NCBI GenBank assembly: GCA_944326545.1
Contig: CALVEH010000010.1
Location: 18,879-82,878 of the forward strand
Reading direction: 5' to 3'
Length of the DNA: 64,000 nucleotides
Source: Candidatus Gastranaerophilales bacterium
GTDB lineage: Bacteria > Cyanobacteriota > Vampirovibrionia > Gastranaerophilales > Gastranaerophilaceae
In this document: positions 8,497 through 16,887 of the stretch, piece after piece
How the letters are laid out: each line of letters opens with the position of its first letter
Numbering within the stretch: position 1 is the first letter of the stretch
Program-made: the position numbers and the translations under genes
Notes under the pieces: model-generated
Seen by the model: the letters and a program-made list of their open reading frames with translations, nothing else
The model's database searches: none
Told to the model about the DNA's origin: nothing

Positions 8497-9489
8497 ATGT
8501 ATAAGATTACTATGGGGTTTTATTTGGAAAATACTAAGGTAATAAAAACAGAGATAGAGTTTGTATTGATAAGCTGTTGTACGTGTAAGCGGCCTCATAT
8601 GCTTTCTGCTGCTTTGCAGTCAGTGGATGAGTTGAATTTTTGTGAAAATACAAAAGTAGAACTCTTGGTTGTTGATAATGACGAAAATGAATCAGCAAGA
8701 ACGGTTGTTGAGAATTTTTCTCAGACTTCTAAAATCCCAGTCCATTACGTGAGTGAAAAACAAAGAGGTATTGCTTTTGCAAGAAACAGAGTTTTGAAAG
8801 AAGCTGTTGAATTAAACGCATCGCATATTGCCTTTTTTGATGATGACGAAATATTGGACAAAGATTGGCTTATTAACCATATAGAATTTTATAAGACTAA
8901 TGACAACGTTATTATTAGTTCCGGCCCTACGTACAGTAAATTTGAAAGCGAATATCCTTCGTATATTCGCAATAACAAAATATTTAAGACCTCTACTACT
9001 AAAAAGACCGGTGCAATCAGACGTATTTGTGCTAGCGGAAACGTGTTTTTCCCTGTTTCAGTTGTAAAAGATGCTGATTTGTGGTTTGATAACAAATTTG
9101 TTTTTATGGGTGGAGAAGATGGTGACTTCTTTGCAAGAGCTTCAGAAGCAGGTTATACAATAGTTTGGAATAATGATGCTGTTAATTATGAGATTATTGG
9201 TGATCAAAGAGCCAATATGCACTGGATTTTAAACCGATATTATTATAACGGCTATTCAGGAGCATTGTTGAGATTTAAGAACAATAAAAATAAATTTAAA
9301 AAAGCCGTTTATCTTTTCAAAACCTTAGTTTCTTTCTCGTTTATGGCTTTGGCTGCAATTCCGTCTATTATATTGGGTGTTTCTTTCTTTTGGAATACTG
9401 TCGGAATGGCTGCAAAAAATCTCGGTAAAATAGTTTCTACCGTTAGAGGTGTTCCTCTTGATTATTATAAAGAGATTAACGGCTTATAA
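8497..9489 (+). CDS. Family 2 glycosyltransferase
   Basis: 330 residues. The GT-A fold begins at about residue 22 (FVLISCCTCKRPHMLSAALQS), continues with VELLVVDNDEN (nucleotide-binding Asp) and GIAFARN, and has the metal-binding FFDDDE near residue 110. MGGEDGDFFARASEAG supplies the acceptor-base region. A hydrophobic C-terminal segment (SFMALAAIPSIILGVSFF) suggests membrane association. It should transfer a nucleotide-activated sugar to a cell-surface glycan; donor and acceptor are unknown. A TATAGT hexamer 8 nt before the ATG at 8497 and no Shine-Dalgarno suggest a leaderless mRNA; a second ATG is at 8512. Confidence 0.85.
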   Translation: MYKITMGFYLENTKVIKTEIEFVLISCCTCKRPHMLSAALQSVDELNFCENTKVELLVVDNDENESARTVVENFSQTSKIPVHYVSEKQRGIAFARNRVLKEAVELNASHIAFFDDDEILDKDWLINHIEFYKTNDNVIISSGPTYSKFESEYPSYIRNNKIFKTSTTKKTGAIRRICASGNVFFPVSVVKDADLWFDNKFVFMGGEDGDFFARASEAGYTIVWNNDAVNYEIIGDQRANMHWILNRYYYNGYSGALLRFKNNKNKFKKAVYLFKTLVSFSFMALAAIPSIILGVSFFWNTVGMAAKNLGKIVSTVRGVPLDYYKEINGL

Positions 9490-10647
9490 CTAATCCCATT
9501 GTTTTGAGCCTAAAGAACCTCTGAGGTCTCCAGTTTTTGCCATGTAATCAAGAATTCTGAAGTTTAGAAGGTTTCTGTAGTCTTTCATTGCAGGTGAAAA
9601 GTTTGTCATTGAACGTGGACATTTTTCTCTAAGAGCTGCAATTTGTTTATATGACAACATACCTGTTTTGTATCTGTCAGGTTTGTATATAGTCCATACT
9701 TCGTGAGGGTAGAAAGAAGCTCTGCACTCGTTTGTGTTTTCGTTAATGAGCATTTGCTCAAATATATTCATTGGCATATCGTGATATTCTTGAGGTATTT
9801 CTCTTGAATAAGGTGCCAGTCTGTCTGGCATTTGTACTCTTGGTTCAGAGATTTCTTCGTCATCGTGATAGAATTTTTCAGTATATTCCATACAGCCTAT
9901 TCCATAAATACGTATAGAATGTGCAAAATCTTCAAGTATACCGTCTTGTTCTGCAAATTCGGACATCAAATCGAGGAAAGAAGAAACACCCTTACCTGTA
10001 TTTATGTAATCTGTAATTACTATCTTTTTACCTGTTTTTTTAGCTACATCTACAATGTGCTGAGGATCGCATTGAATATTTTTTAAATATTTTTTGTAAG
10101 CTTTCTTTTCTTCTGGTGTAGGTTGGAACATTGGTCCCATTTTTACCAATTCGTCACCTTGTTTTCTGAACCAAAATTTTGAGAATGCAACAAATTTGTA
10201 GTTGTCGATACCGTCTTTCATCCATAATGATGTATTTAAAAACCATTTAGGACTTCTTCCCAAACATAAAATAGGATCATCTTTCAGTTTATTGAATTGA
10301 GAACATATTTCAACAAATTTCTTCATATCTTCATCCTTCATAAGAGGAAGATATTTTTTGTTTTGGTTTTCAAGTTCACTAGTTTTTACTTTTTCGTTAA
10401 AGTCTGTACATCTTTTTCGTAAAAATCTTTTCATAGGTTCTGACATAGTTCTGTAGCTAAAGTAATCTACATCAGGAACTGTTTTTCTTTCTGCTTTAAA
10501 ATTTATAGGAAGTGTTACTTCGTTTATTGATGGCAGTTTTGTCGTATTAGTACTTTTTTGAGGGGATGTTTCATTACTTGAAATACGATTTTGTGCAATT
10601 TTATATTTTGAAAAGGTATATGATTGAGAAATAGGTGAAATATGCAT
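9490..10647 (-). CDS. Phosphoribosyltransferase-like protein with INFKAE motif
   Basis: 385 residues from the ATG at 10647, chosen because gggagag lies just upstream; an in-frame ATG at 10686 lacks this. A long Ser/Thr/Asn-rich leader ends in INFKAE (residues 48-53). The core has ILCLGRSPKWF, then KIVITDYINTGKGVSSFLDL, which resembles the PRPP-binding loop of type I phosphoribosyltransferases (acidic pair, then TGxx, with D-Y for D-D). Other parts (HDDEEISEPRV, PHEVWTIYKPDRY) match nothing I know. A PRTase fold is a reasonable guess, not a demonstrated function. Confidence 0.45.
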   Translation of the reverse strand: MHISPISQSYTFSKYKIAQNRISSNETSPQKSTNTTKLPSINEVTLPINFKAERKTVPDVDYFSYRTMSEPMKRFLRKRCTDFNEKVKTSELENQNKKYLPLMKDEDMKKFVEICSQFNKLKDDPILCLGRSPKWFLNTSLWMKDGIDNYKFVAFSKFWFRKQGDELVKMGPMFQPTPEEKKAYKKYLKNIQCDPQHIVDVAKKTGKKIVITDYINTGKGVSSFLDLMSEFAEQDGILEDFAHSIRIYGIGCMEYTEKFYHDDEEISEPRVQMPDRLAPYSREIPQEYHDMPMNIFEQMLINENTNECRASFYPHEVWTIYKPDRYKTGMLSYKQIAALREKCPRSMTNFSPAMKDYRNLLNFRILDYMAKTGDLRGSLGSKQWD

Positions 10648-10738
10648 AATGCTCTCCCGTATTGATAACTTGATTGTTGAAATCATAGGAAGATTTTTTT
10701 TTGCTATTTCTATGTTTTTTTCTTAACTCTTCTTAACC

Positions 10739-11089
10739 TTATTCACAAACATGTTCAAGTGCTTTTTCTAAGATAGTTTTTACGTGGTGGTCATTGAGGG
10801 CGTAATAAACGTTTTTGCCTCTTTTTTCCGAGCGAACAAGTTTTGCTGTTCTAAGCACTTTTAATTGGTGAGAGACCGCAGATTTTGTCATATCAAGTAA
10901 TACAGCCAAGTCGCCTACGCACATTTCACTTTCTTCCAGAGCCCACAATAGTTGTATACGAGTGCCGTCACCCATAACTTTAAAAAAGTCTGACAAGTCA
11001 TATAAAAGCTCTTTTGCAGGCATGTTTGGTCTTGTTTTTTCGACCAAATCAATATTTATAGCTTCGCAGTCTGATTTTTTATTTTGCAT
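10739..11089 (-). CDS. ArsR/SmtB-family metal-responsive repressor
   Basis: 116 residues from the ATG at 11089 (agggggc upstream). The winged helix is RIQLLWALEESEMCVGDLAVLLDMTKSAVSHQLKVLRTAKLV, with SEMCVGDL matching the ELCVCD metal-sensing box of CadC/ArsR-type proteins (first Cys present, second replaced by Gly). A further Cys is in KSDCEAIN near the N-terminus and another in EHVCE at the end. It is divergent from the P-type ATPase gene, with three operator-like palindromes between, so it most likely represses the ATPase-ZIP pair and itself until metal binds. Zn, Cd or Pb cannot be told apart from sequence. Confidence 0.88.
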   Translation of the reverse strand: MQNKKSDCEAINIDLVEKTRPNMPAKELLYDLSDFFKVMGDGTRIQLLWALEESEMCVGDLAVLLDMTKSAVSHQLKVLRTAKLVRSEKRGKNVYYALNDHHVKTILEKALEHVCE

Positions 11090-11125
11090 AAACGTTTTGA
11101 GCCCCCTTACTAAAATAATTATATA

Positions 11126-11139
11126 TGAATGGTTGTTCA
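11126..11139. promoter_or_regulatory. ArsR/SmtB operator-like site 1
   Basis: tgaatggttgttca is an imperfect dyad of the TGAA-N6-TTCA type known for the SmtB/CadC/CzrA family. It lies just upstream of the repressor gene, which suggests autoregulation. Confidence 0.55.
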
Positions 11140-11183
11140 ATTGTCAAAGTTTTGTAAAGTTTTTGTTTACTATATATTGACAG

Positions 11184-11199
11184 TTGAGCAATTGTTCAA
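11184..11199. promoter_or_regulatory. ArsR/SmtB operator-like site 2
   Basis: ttgagcaattgttcaa is a near-perfect palindrome in the divergent promoter region, overlapping where RNA polymerase would bind for the ATPase operon. Confidence 0.65.
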
Positions 11200-11214
11200 T
11201 TATACTATGAATAG

Positions 11215-11230
11215 TTGAATGATTATTCAA
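11215..11230. promoter_or_regulatory. ArsR/SmtB operator-like site 3
   Basis: ttgaatgattattcaa is the best match of the three to the family consensus and sits 17 bp before the ATPase start codon, just upstream of its aaagagg ribosome-binding site. Its centre is 31 bp from that of site 2, about three helical turns, which would allow cooperative binding. Confidence 0.65.
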
Positions 11231-11246
11231 TCGAAAAGAGGTAAAT

Positions 11247-13145
11247 ATGTGCGAACATCATCACGAACACGGATGTGGTCATAATCATGAAAATCAAAAA
11301 CAGAAATTGATTAGAATTATTGTGGCTCTGATAATTTTTGCAGTTGGCTTTGTTTTCCATACAGATGGGATTTTGAGGTTCTTTTTATTTGCTTTTGCTT
11401 ACTTGCTTGCAGGTGGTGATGTTTTATATTCAGCTTTAAAAAATATTTTAAAAGGTGAAGTTTTTGATGAAAATTTTCTTATGAGTGTTGCAACAATAGG
11501 TGCATTTGCGATTAAAGAATACCCAGAAGCTGTTATGGTAATGATTTTATATCAGATTGGTGAGTATTTTCAGCATAAAGCTGTTGAAAAATCCCGTAAA
11601 TCTATCAAGCAGCTTATGGATATTCGCCCCGATTATGCCAATGTTGAAAAAGATGGAAAATTGGTAAAAGTAAACCCTATTGAAGTCAAAAAAGGCGATA
11701 TTATTGCTGTAAAAACAGGAGAAAAAATTCCGTTGGACGGTACCGTTATTGAAGGCGAGGCTTTAGTTGATACTTCTGCTTTAACCGGTGAATCTGTGCC
11801 GATTTCTGTAAGACATCAAGACAGTGTATTGAGCGGATGTATAAATACAAACGGATTCTTAAAAATTTCTGTAAGCAAGGAATTTGGCGAATCAACAGTT
11901 TCAAAAATACTAGAACTTGTTGAACACGCAGCTTCTAAAAAAGCAAAGACAGAAAATTTTATAACAAAATTTGCAAGATATTACACACCAATAGTTGTTT
12001 TAGGTGCAGTATTATTGGCAATTTTGCCTCCATTAGTTATTGATGGTGCTCAGTTTTCTACTTGGTTATCAAGAGCATTAACATTTTTGGTTATATCTTG
12101 TCCGTGTGCGCTTGTTATATCTGTTCCTTTAAGCTTTTTTGCCGGAATCGGTGGGGCTTCTAAGTGCGGAATATTGATTAAAGGCAGCAGCTATCTTGAA
12201 ATTTTATCAAATGTTGAGACAGTAGTGTTTGATAAGACAGGGACTTTAACAAAAGGCGTGTTTGAAGTTAGCAAGATTTTACCTGCAGAAAATGTTCAAG
12301 GTGATGAGCTTTTGTATTATGCTGCAATGGCAGAAGCCTATTCAAGTCATCCTATTGCTGTTGCTTTGAGAAAAGCCTGTAAAAAGGATTTGGATTTATC
12401 TTTAATTTTAAATGTTAAAGAAATTGCAGGTAACGGTGTACATGCTTTTGTTAATGGTGAAGAAATTCTTGTTGGCAATGTTTCATTATTAGAAAAATTT
12501 AATGTAAAATTCACTAAAGTAGAAGAATCTGGCACTATTGTTTATGTTGCAAAAGATAAACAATATCTTGGTTGCATAGTGATATCAGATGAGATAAAAG
12601 CTGATGCCGCAAAAACTATTCAAGAATTGAAAAAGACAGTTAAAAATATAGTAATGTTAACAGGTGATTCTGCTTCTGCAGCTATTGATGTTTCAAAAAA
12701 ACTTGGTATAAGTTCTGTTTATTCTGAATTGTTACCTGCTCAAAAAGTTGAAAAAACAGAAGATTTAATTGCTAAAAAAGAACAAAATAAAAGTGTTGTT
12801 TTTGTTGGGGACGGTATAAATGATGCTCCTGTATTAACTCTTGCCGATGTTGGTATTGCTATGGGAGCATTGGGCTCTGATGCGGCAATAGAAGCTGCTG
12901 ATATAGTTATTATGGATGATAAGCCATCTAAAGTCGCTACAAGTATAAGAATTGCACAAAAAACAATGAGGATTGTCAGACAGAACATAGTTTTTGCAAT
13001 AGGAATAAAATTGCTGTTTTTAGTGCTGGGTTCATTCGGTTTTGTGACTATGTGGGGCGCTGTATTTGCCGATGTGGGTGTAGCCTTTATTGCAATTTTA
13101 AATGCGCTCGGGGCTTTACATACAGATAACTTTATTAAAGAATAG
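11247..13145 (+). CDS. P1B-type heavy-metal-exporting ATPase (ZntA/CadA class)
   Basis: 632 residues. The N-terminus is His-rich (CEHHHEHGCGHNHE) in place of the usual HMA ferredoxin-like domain. Then come membrane helices, the actuator TGES loop (LTGESVPIS), the transport motif CPCALVIS near residue 286, phosphorylation site DKTGTLTKG near 328, SHPIAVAL in the nucleotide domain and GDGINDAPVL near 521. The final helix has FADVGVAFIAILNALG, whose Asp is typical of the Zn/Cd/Pb subclass (P1B-2). It pumps these cations out of the cytoplasm. Transcribed with the ZIP gene 23 bp downstream and controlled by the divergent ArsR-type repressor. Confidence 0.93.
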   Translation: MCEHHHEHGCGHNHENQKQKLIRIIVALIIFAVGFVFHTDGILRFFLFAFAYLLAGGDVLYSALKNILKGEVFDENFLMSVATIGAFAIKEYPEAVMVMILYQIGEYFQHKAVEKSRKSIKQLMDIRPDYANVEKDGKLVKVNPIEVKKGDIIAVKTGEKIPLDGTVIEGEALVDTSALTGESVPISVRHQDSVLSGCINTNGFLKISVSKEFGESTVSKILELVEHAASKKAKTENFITKFARYYTPIVVLGAVLLAILPPLVIDGAQFSTWLSRALTFLVISCPCALVISVPLSFFAGIGGASKCGILIKGSSYLEILSNVETVVFDKTGTLTKGVFEVSKILPAENVQGDELLYYAAMAEAYSSHPIAVALRKACKKDLDLSLILNVKEIAGNGVHAFVNGEEILVGNVSLLEKFNVKFTKVEESGTIVYVAKDKQYLGCIVISDEIKADAAKTIQELKKTVKNIVMLTGDSASAAIDVSKKLGISSVYSELLPAQKVEKTEDLIAKKEQNKSVVFVGDGINDAPVLTLADVGIAMGALGSDAAIEAADIVIMDDKPSKVATSIRIAQKTMRIVRQNIVFAIGIKLLFLVLGSFGFVTMWGAVFADVGVAFIAILNALGALHTDNFIKE

Positions 13146-13168
13146 AAGTTACTGAGAGGTATAAATAT

Positions 13169-14008
13169 TTGGAACAAATTATTTTATTGATAAAAGTAAC
13201 AGCACTTGCTGGAATTGGCGGAACCGGTTTAGGCGGTATAATTGGAGCTTTATTTAAAAAAGATTCTAACAAAACTGCCAGCCTGCTTTTGAGCTTTGCC
13301 GCAGGGGTTATGGTTGCGATAGTTTGTTTTGATTTGATATTGAGTGCATTGGAAACTAAAACCGGTGTTTATACTGTTTGCTCAGGGATTGCTGCGGGTG
13401 TTGGTATTGTATATCTTTTAAACCTTTTTATTGATAAAACTACTAACCACGAAGTTTCACACATTGATAAAGCTCACCCTGAAACAGCTGATGACCTTGA
13501 TGAAATTATTCACAGTAACCACCTTTCTGTTCACATAAGAAAACACGATGACCGGGTTTCTCTGTTTGTAGCTGGTGTGATTATGGCTTGTGCTATCGCT
13601 TTGCACAATCTGCCTGAAGGTATGACAATAGGTGCTTCTTACGCAAATTCTAACGGTTTAATGCACGGTTCTGCGCTTGTATTGGCGGTGTTGATAGGTT
13701 TGCACAATATTCCTGAAGGTATGGCTATTGCTGTTCCTTTGATAAACGGCGGTGTAAAAAGACGTATGGCAATACTTGTTACTGCGTTGACAGGTGCGCC
13801 TACAATAGTTGGGGCTTTGTTAGGGTATTGGATTGGTGACATAGGTCCATTGGGCTTGGCATTGAGTTTAAGTTTTGCCAGCGGAGCTATGTTGTATGTT
13901 GTATTTGGAGAAATTTTACCTCAATCAATACTTATGTACAGAAGCAAACTTCCTGCATTTTTTGTAATCATCGGTATGCTTTTAGGTTTGATCGTTATTC
14001 ACGTATAA
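13169..14008 (+). CDS. ZIP-family divalent metal transporter
   Basis: 279 residues with about eight membrane helices. The two signature helices are MACAIALHNLPEGMTIGASY and LAVLIGLHNIPEGMAIAVPL, whose HN-PEG motifs form the binuclear metal site. The loop between helices 3 and 4 is His-rich (HEVSHIDKAHPE, IIHSNHLSVHIRKHD). ZIP proteins usually move Zn or Fe into the cytoplasm, which is at odds with co-transcription with an exporter; a role in balancing import or in export of another metal is possible. The start is TTG at 13169 behind a strong gagaggt. Confidence 0.88.
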   Translation: MEQIILLIKVTALAGIGGTGLGGIIGALFKKDSNKTASLLLSFAAGVMVAIVCFDLILSALETKTGVYTVCSGIAAGVGIVYLLNLFIDKTTNHEVSHIDKAHPETADDLDEIIHSNHLSVHIRKHDDRVSLFVAGVIMACAIALHNLPEGMTIGASYANSNGLMHGSALVLAVLIGLHNIPEGMAIAVPLINGGVKRRMAILVTALTGAPTIVGALLGYWIGDIGPLGLALSLSFASGAMLYVVFGEILPQSILMYRSKLPAFFVIIGMLLGLIVIHV

Positions 14009-14025
14009 GCTTTCATAAAAAAAAG

Positions 14026-14514
14026 TTAGCTTTTGGTTGTTATATCTGCTAACGAGTATGGAATTACTTTTTTTAAATTTTCGAGTGATGTTTCTACTTG
14101 GTAGCCTATTTTGCCTGCACTAAAGATTATTGTTTCAAAATTTTGTGCAGAACTATCTATAACTGTTGTAAAAAGTTTTTTCATTCCTATAGGGGAACAA
14201 CCGCCATGTATATAGCCTGTTGTTGGTAAAAGGTCTTTTAAATGTAACATTTCTACAGATTTTTCATTTACGGCAGAAGCAGCTTTTTTTAAATCAAGTT
14301 CTTCTGCAACAGGAATCATAAATACGTAGTGTTTTTTTGATTTGCTTGTTGTTACAAGGGTTTTAAAAACCTGAGCGGGGTTTTGGTTGAGTACTTGAGC
14401 TACTTCTATGCCGCTTATTGCGTTAGTATTGACATAAGAGTAGTGTTTATACTCAACTTTGTGTTGGTCTAAAATCCTCATTACATTTGTTTTTGTATCT
14501 GTTTTTGCACTCAT
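14026..14514 (-). CDS. YbaK/EbsC-type aminoacyl-tRNA deacylase
   Basis: About 162 residues. It matches the YbaK fold: TNAISGIEVAQVLNQNPAQVFKTLV, the invariant-lysine strand FKTLVTTSK, VMIP-like FMIPVAEELDLKKAASAV, and GYIHGGCSPIGMKK, the GxxSPxG loop of the active site. Enzymes of this family hydrolyse mischarged Cys-tRNA(Pro) or related species. The ATG at 14514 gives a standard-length protein; an upstream ATG at 14538 adds eight residues and cannot be excluded. It converges with the ZIP gene, 17 bp apart. Confidence 0.88.
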   Translation of the reverse strand: MSAKTDTKTNVMRILDQHKVEYKHYSYVNTNAISGIEVAQVLNQNPAQVFKTLVTTSKSKKHYVFMIPVAEELDLKKAASAVNEKSVEMLHLKDLLPTTGYIHGGCSPIGMKKLFTTVIDSSAQNFETIIFSAGKIGYQVETSLENLKKVIPYSLADITTKS

Positions 14515-14701
14515 TTTGTAACTGCTTTCTATAGGCAAATTTTAACATTCAGATAATTGGGATTCAATAAAAGAATTTGTAAAATTTGTCTTGTAAAAAA
14601 AATTATTCTTTTGGCAATCTTTTTAGGGGAATGATAAAAAAGTCTAAATATCAGATTATTCAGGTAGTCTTGTTTTATGTGTAATTGAAAGGAATATGTA
14701 T

Positions 14702-15484
14702 ATGTTTAAAAAACTTTTATTACCTGCCGCTTTTTTAGCAGTAGCTATAGGTTTTTATTGTGCAAAAAAAAAGAACAAAATGCCTTTATTGGGGGATAAA
14801 GCACCATCGTTTAGCGCAAAAAGCACAAAAGGAATTATAAATTTCCCAAAAGATTATAAGGGAAATTGGGTTGTGTTCTTTTCTCACCCTGCTGATTTTA
14901 CCCCAGTTTGTACAACTGAGTTTATGACCTTTGAGGCAATGCAGGAGGAATTTTCTTTAATTAATACAAAACTATTGGGGTTATCTGTTGATAGTATAGG
15001 GTCTCATCTTGCTTGGCTAAAAAGTATAAAAGAGCAAATTGATTATAACGGAATGAATAATGTAGACGTTGATTTCCCTGTTATTGACGATTTGAGCGGT
15101 AAAATTGCTCGTAAATACGGAATGATTCAACCAAATGTTGATGATACAAAGACTGTGAGGGCTGTATTTATTATTGACCCTAATAGCATTGTTAGGGCTG
15201 TTTTATATTATCCGCAAACAACAGGTAGAAATCTTGATGAGATAAAAAGGATTGTTGTTGCATTGCAAACCAGTGACGAATTTAACGTTGCAACACCTGC
15301 AAATTGGGAGGTAGGTGATGAAGTAATAATTCCTCCGCCTTCAACAAAAAAAGAGGCTATAGAACGTCTTGAAAGTATGGATAACGTAAAGTGCTATGAC
15401 TGGTTTTTGTGTTTTAAAAAGCTGCCCAAAAACGAAATAGGAGAACGTATTTTATCTGAGCAGAGTGATATTTGTGAAAACTAA
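14702..15484 (+). CDS. Membrane-anchored peroxiredoxin (Prx6 / 1-Cys type)
   Basis: About 260 residues from the ATG at 14702 (aaagga 8 nt upstream). A hydrophobic N-terminal segment LLLPAAFLAVAIGFYCAKKKNK predicts a signal anchor. The thioredoxin-fold domain follows: GDKAPSFSAKS, then FFSHPADFTPVCTTEF with peroxidatic Cys in PVCTTE, GLSVDS, and the long C-terminal dimerisation arm of the Prx6 group (LQTSDEFNVATPANWEVGD). Two further Cys near the end (VKCYDWFLCFKK) could resolve the sulfenic acid. It reduces peroxides, probably facing the periplasm. It is cotranscribed with the thioredoxin 12 bp downstream, which is a plausible reductant. Confidence 0.88.
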   Translation: MFKKLLLPAAFLAVAIGFYCAKKKNKMPLLGDKAPSFSAKSTKGIINFPKDYKGNWVVFFSHPADFTPVCTTEFMTFEAMQEEFSLINTKLLGLSVDSIGSHLAWLKSIKEQIDYNGMNNVDVDFPVIDDLSGKIARKYGMIQPNVDDTKTVRAVFIIDPNSIVRAVLYYPQTTGRNLDEIKRIVVALQTSDEFNVATPANWEVGDEVIIPPPSTKKEAIERLESMDNVKCYDWFLCFKKLPKNEIGERILSEQSDICEN

Positions 15485-15496
15485 AAGGAGAATGAT

Positions 15497-15826
15497 ATGT
15501 CTAAAGTTGTTGAATTAACTGATGAAAACTTTGATGCAGAAATAAAAAATGCAAAACATCCTGTACTTGTTGATTTTTTTGCTCCTTGGTGCGGGCATTG
15601 CAGGGTTCAAAATCCTATTATAGACAGACTTGCCGATGAATTTGGGGATAAGGCGGTAATTGCTAAAATAAATGTTGATGAGAACAGAAATATAGCCTCC
15701 AGATACTTTATAAGCGGTATACCTGCGATATTACTTTTTAAAGACGGTAAGCCTGTAGCTCAAAAGGCTGGTGTCCAACAGCTTGATGAATTAATAAATC
15801 TTGTTTTAAAACATGAAAACAACTAA
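15497..15826 (+). CDS. trxA: Thioredoxin
   Basis: 109 residues, standard length for thioredoxin. The active site is PWCGHC rather than WCGPC; GH between the cysteines is the PDI-type dipeptide and usually gives a more oxidising potential. FFAPW, DENRNIASRYFISGIPAILLFKDG and the cis-Pro in SGIPA are all in place. There is no signal peptide, so it is cytoplasmic. The aaaggag 7 nt upstream is a very good ribosome-binding site. Operon with the peroxiredoxin and followed by a hairpin terminator. Confidence 0.92.
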   Translation: MSKVVELTDENFDAEIKNAKHPVLVDFFAPWCGHCRVQNPIIDRLADEFGDKAVIAKINVDENRNIASRYFISGIPAILLFKDGKPVAQKAGVQQLDELINLVLKHENN

Positions 15827-15827
15827 A

Positions 15828-15856
15828 AAAAAGACCGATTATATCGGTCTTTTTTA
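15828..15856. terminator. Bidirectional intrinsic terminator
   Basis: Arms aaaagaccgat and atcggtctttt close a 3-nt loop with A and T runs on both sides, between the convergent thioredoxin gene and the gene ending at 15861. Confidence 0.85.
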
Positions 15857-15860
15857 ATCT

Positions 15861-16142
15861 TTAATTTTGGCAAGTCATATAGCCTAAAATACTGAATGCA
15901 ATGATTTTTTCTTCGTTTATGTTTAACCATTCATATTTTGGGCTTTCTATGTTACAGCTGCATTCGTCAAAATGGTGACAGATAGTTGCATCTTTAAGAG
16001 TTAATATATCTTTTAAATTGTCTTTATGGTCTTTTACTACAGTTCCGTAAGCTTTAAAACTTTGTGTAAAAACAACAATATCTTTTACTCCGCCTGTCAT
16101 TTCTATTGCTTTATAGATTCTTTCAAGTACGTTTACTCCCAT
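15861..16142 (-). CDS. Small conserved-looking protein, function unknown
   Basis: 93 residues from the ATG at 16142, set by a perfect aaaggag 6 nt upstream. It begins MGVNVLERIYKAIE and contains ATICHHFDECSCN, a Cys/His cluster (C-HH-C-C) that could bind a metal. The sequence VVFTQSFKAYGTVV precedes it. No known family recognised; no signal peptide or membrane helix. Confidence 0.65.
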   Translation of the reverse strand: MGVNVLERIYKAIEMTGGVKDIVVFTQSFKAYGTVVKDHKDNLKDILTLKDATICHHFDECSCNIESPKYEWLNINEEKIIAFSILGYMTCQN

Positions 16143-16397
16143 TTTTATCTCCTTTTTTAGGCTATACAATGAGATTATTAATGTTTTTAATGCTTTTTTC
16201 ATTACCTTAAAGTCTAGCTTTATAGCAAATTTTTTATGATAGATTTTTTGATGAAAATAAAAAAATTTTTTTTTATTTTATGTAGTTTTTTAGTTTGTAA
16301 CATAATATCTTAACAGTGAACAAATTGACGCTTTTTTCGTTATATAATGTGTGTACTAATGTACATGCGGATACGTGTGAGAAGGAGAAATTATTAA

Positions 16398-16886
16398 ATG
16401 ATGAAAAAACTTTTTGCTTTATTTGCTGTTTTTGTTGCAGCAGGGGTAATGATGATTGCAAATGCTGCTACAGCAACACCTGAACAGGCTCTTGCTTTTT
16501 TTAATAAGTATATAGATGCAGCTAACTCTTATAGCGAAACAATTACTGATTTTTATTCACCAAATGCAAAAATTATCAGAGTTGTTATGAAACCTGATGG
16601 AACAACTGCAACTGTTACAGCTGATACAAAACAATATTTTAATCAAATGAGAATTGGTGCAAACCTTGCTAAACTTAACAAGTATAAAAACTTCTATACT
16701 CAAAGAAAAATCACAAAACAAGGTGCTGATTACAAAATTTCTTGTTTAAGACAACCATCAACAAGTGATTACAAGATTCCTGCATACTTTGTAATAGGTA
16801 TGGATGCAAACGGCAATTTGAAAATTAAAGAAGAAATGATGTACACAAAACAACAAAAGTTCTTGAAATACGCAAATAAAAAATAA
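16398..16886 (+). CDS. Secreted protein, NTF2-like fold possible
   Basis: 162 residues. A clear signal peptide (MMKKLFALFAVFVAAGVMMIANA) is followed by a roughly 139-residue mature protein beginning TPEQALAFFNKYIDAANSY. It goes on with TDFYSPNAKIIRVV and ends KIKEEMMYTKQQKFLKY. The layout of an amphipathic helix followed by a curved sheet is reminiscent of SnoaL/NTF2-like proteins, but no catalytic residues stand out. agaaggaga 8 nt upstream sets the start, and a tataat hexamer lies near 16345. Confidence 0.65.
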   Translation: MMKKLFALFAVFVAAGVMMIANAATATPEQALAFFNKYIDAANSYSETITDFYSPNAKIIRVVMKPDGTTATVTADTKQYFNQMRIGANLAKLNKYKNFYTQRKITKQGADYKISCLRQPSTSDYKIPAYFVIGMDANGNLKIKEEMMYTKQQKFLKYANKK

Positions 16887-16887
16887 T

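Noticed and set aside
12740..13177. 145-codon antisense frame in the P-type ATPase gene
   Set aside because: It covers conserved ATPase motifs on the other strand and has no ribosome-binding site.
16322..16351. ttgacg/tataat promoter before the secreted-protein gene
   Set aside because: The two hexamers are only about 12 bp apart, too close for a sigma-70 promoter; only the -10 is plausible.
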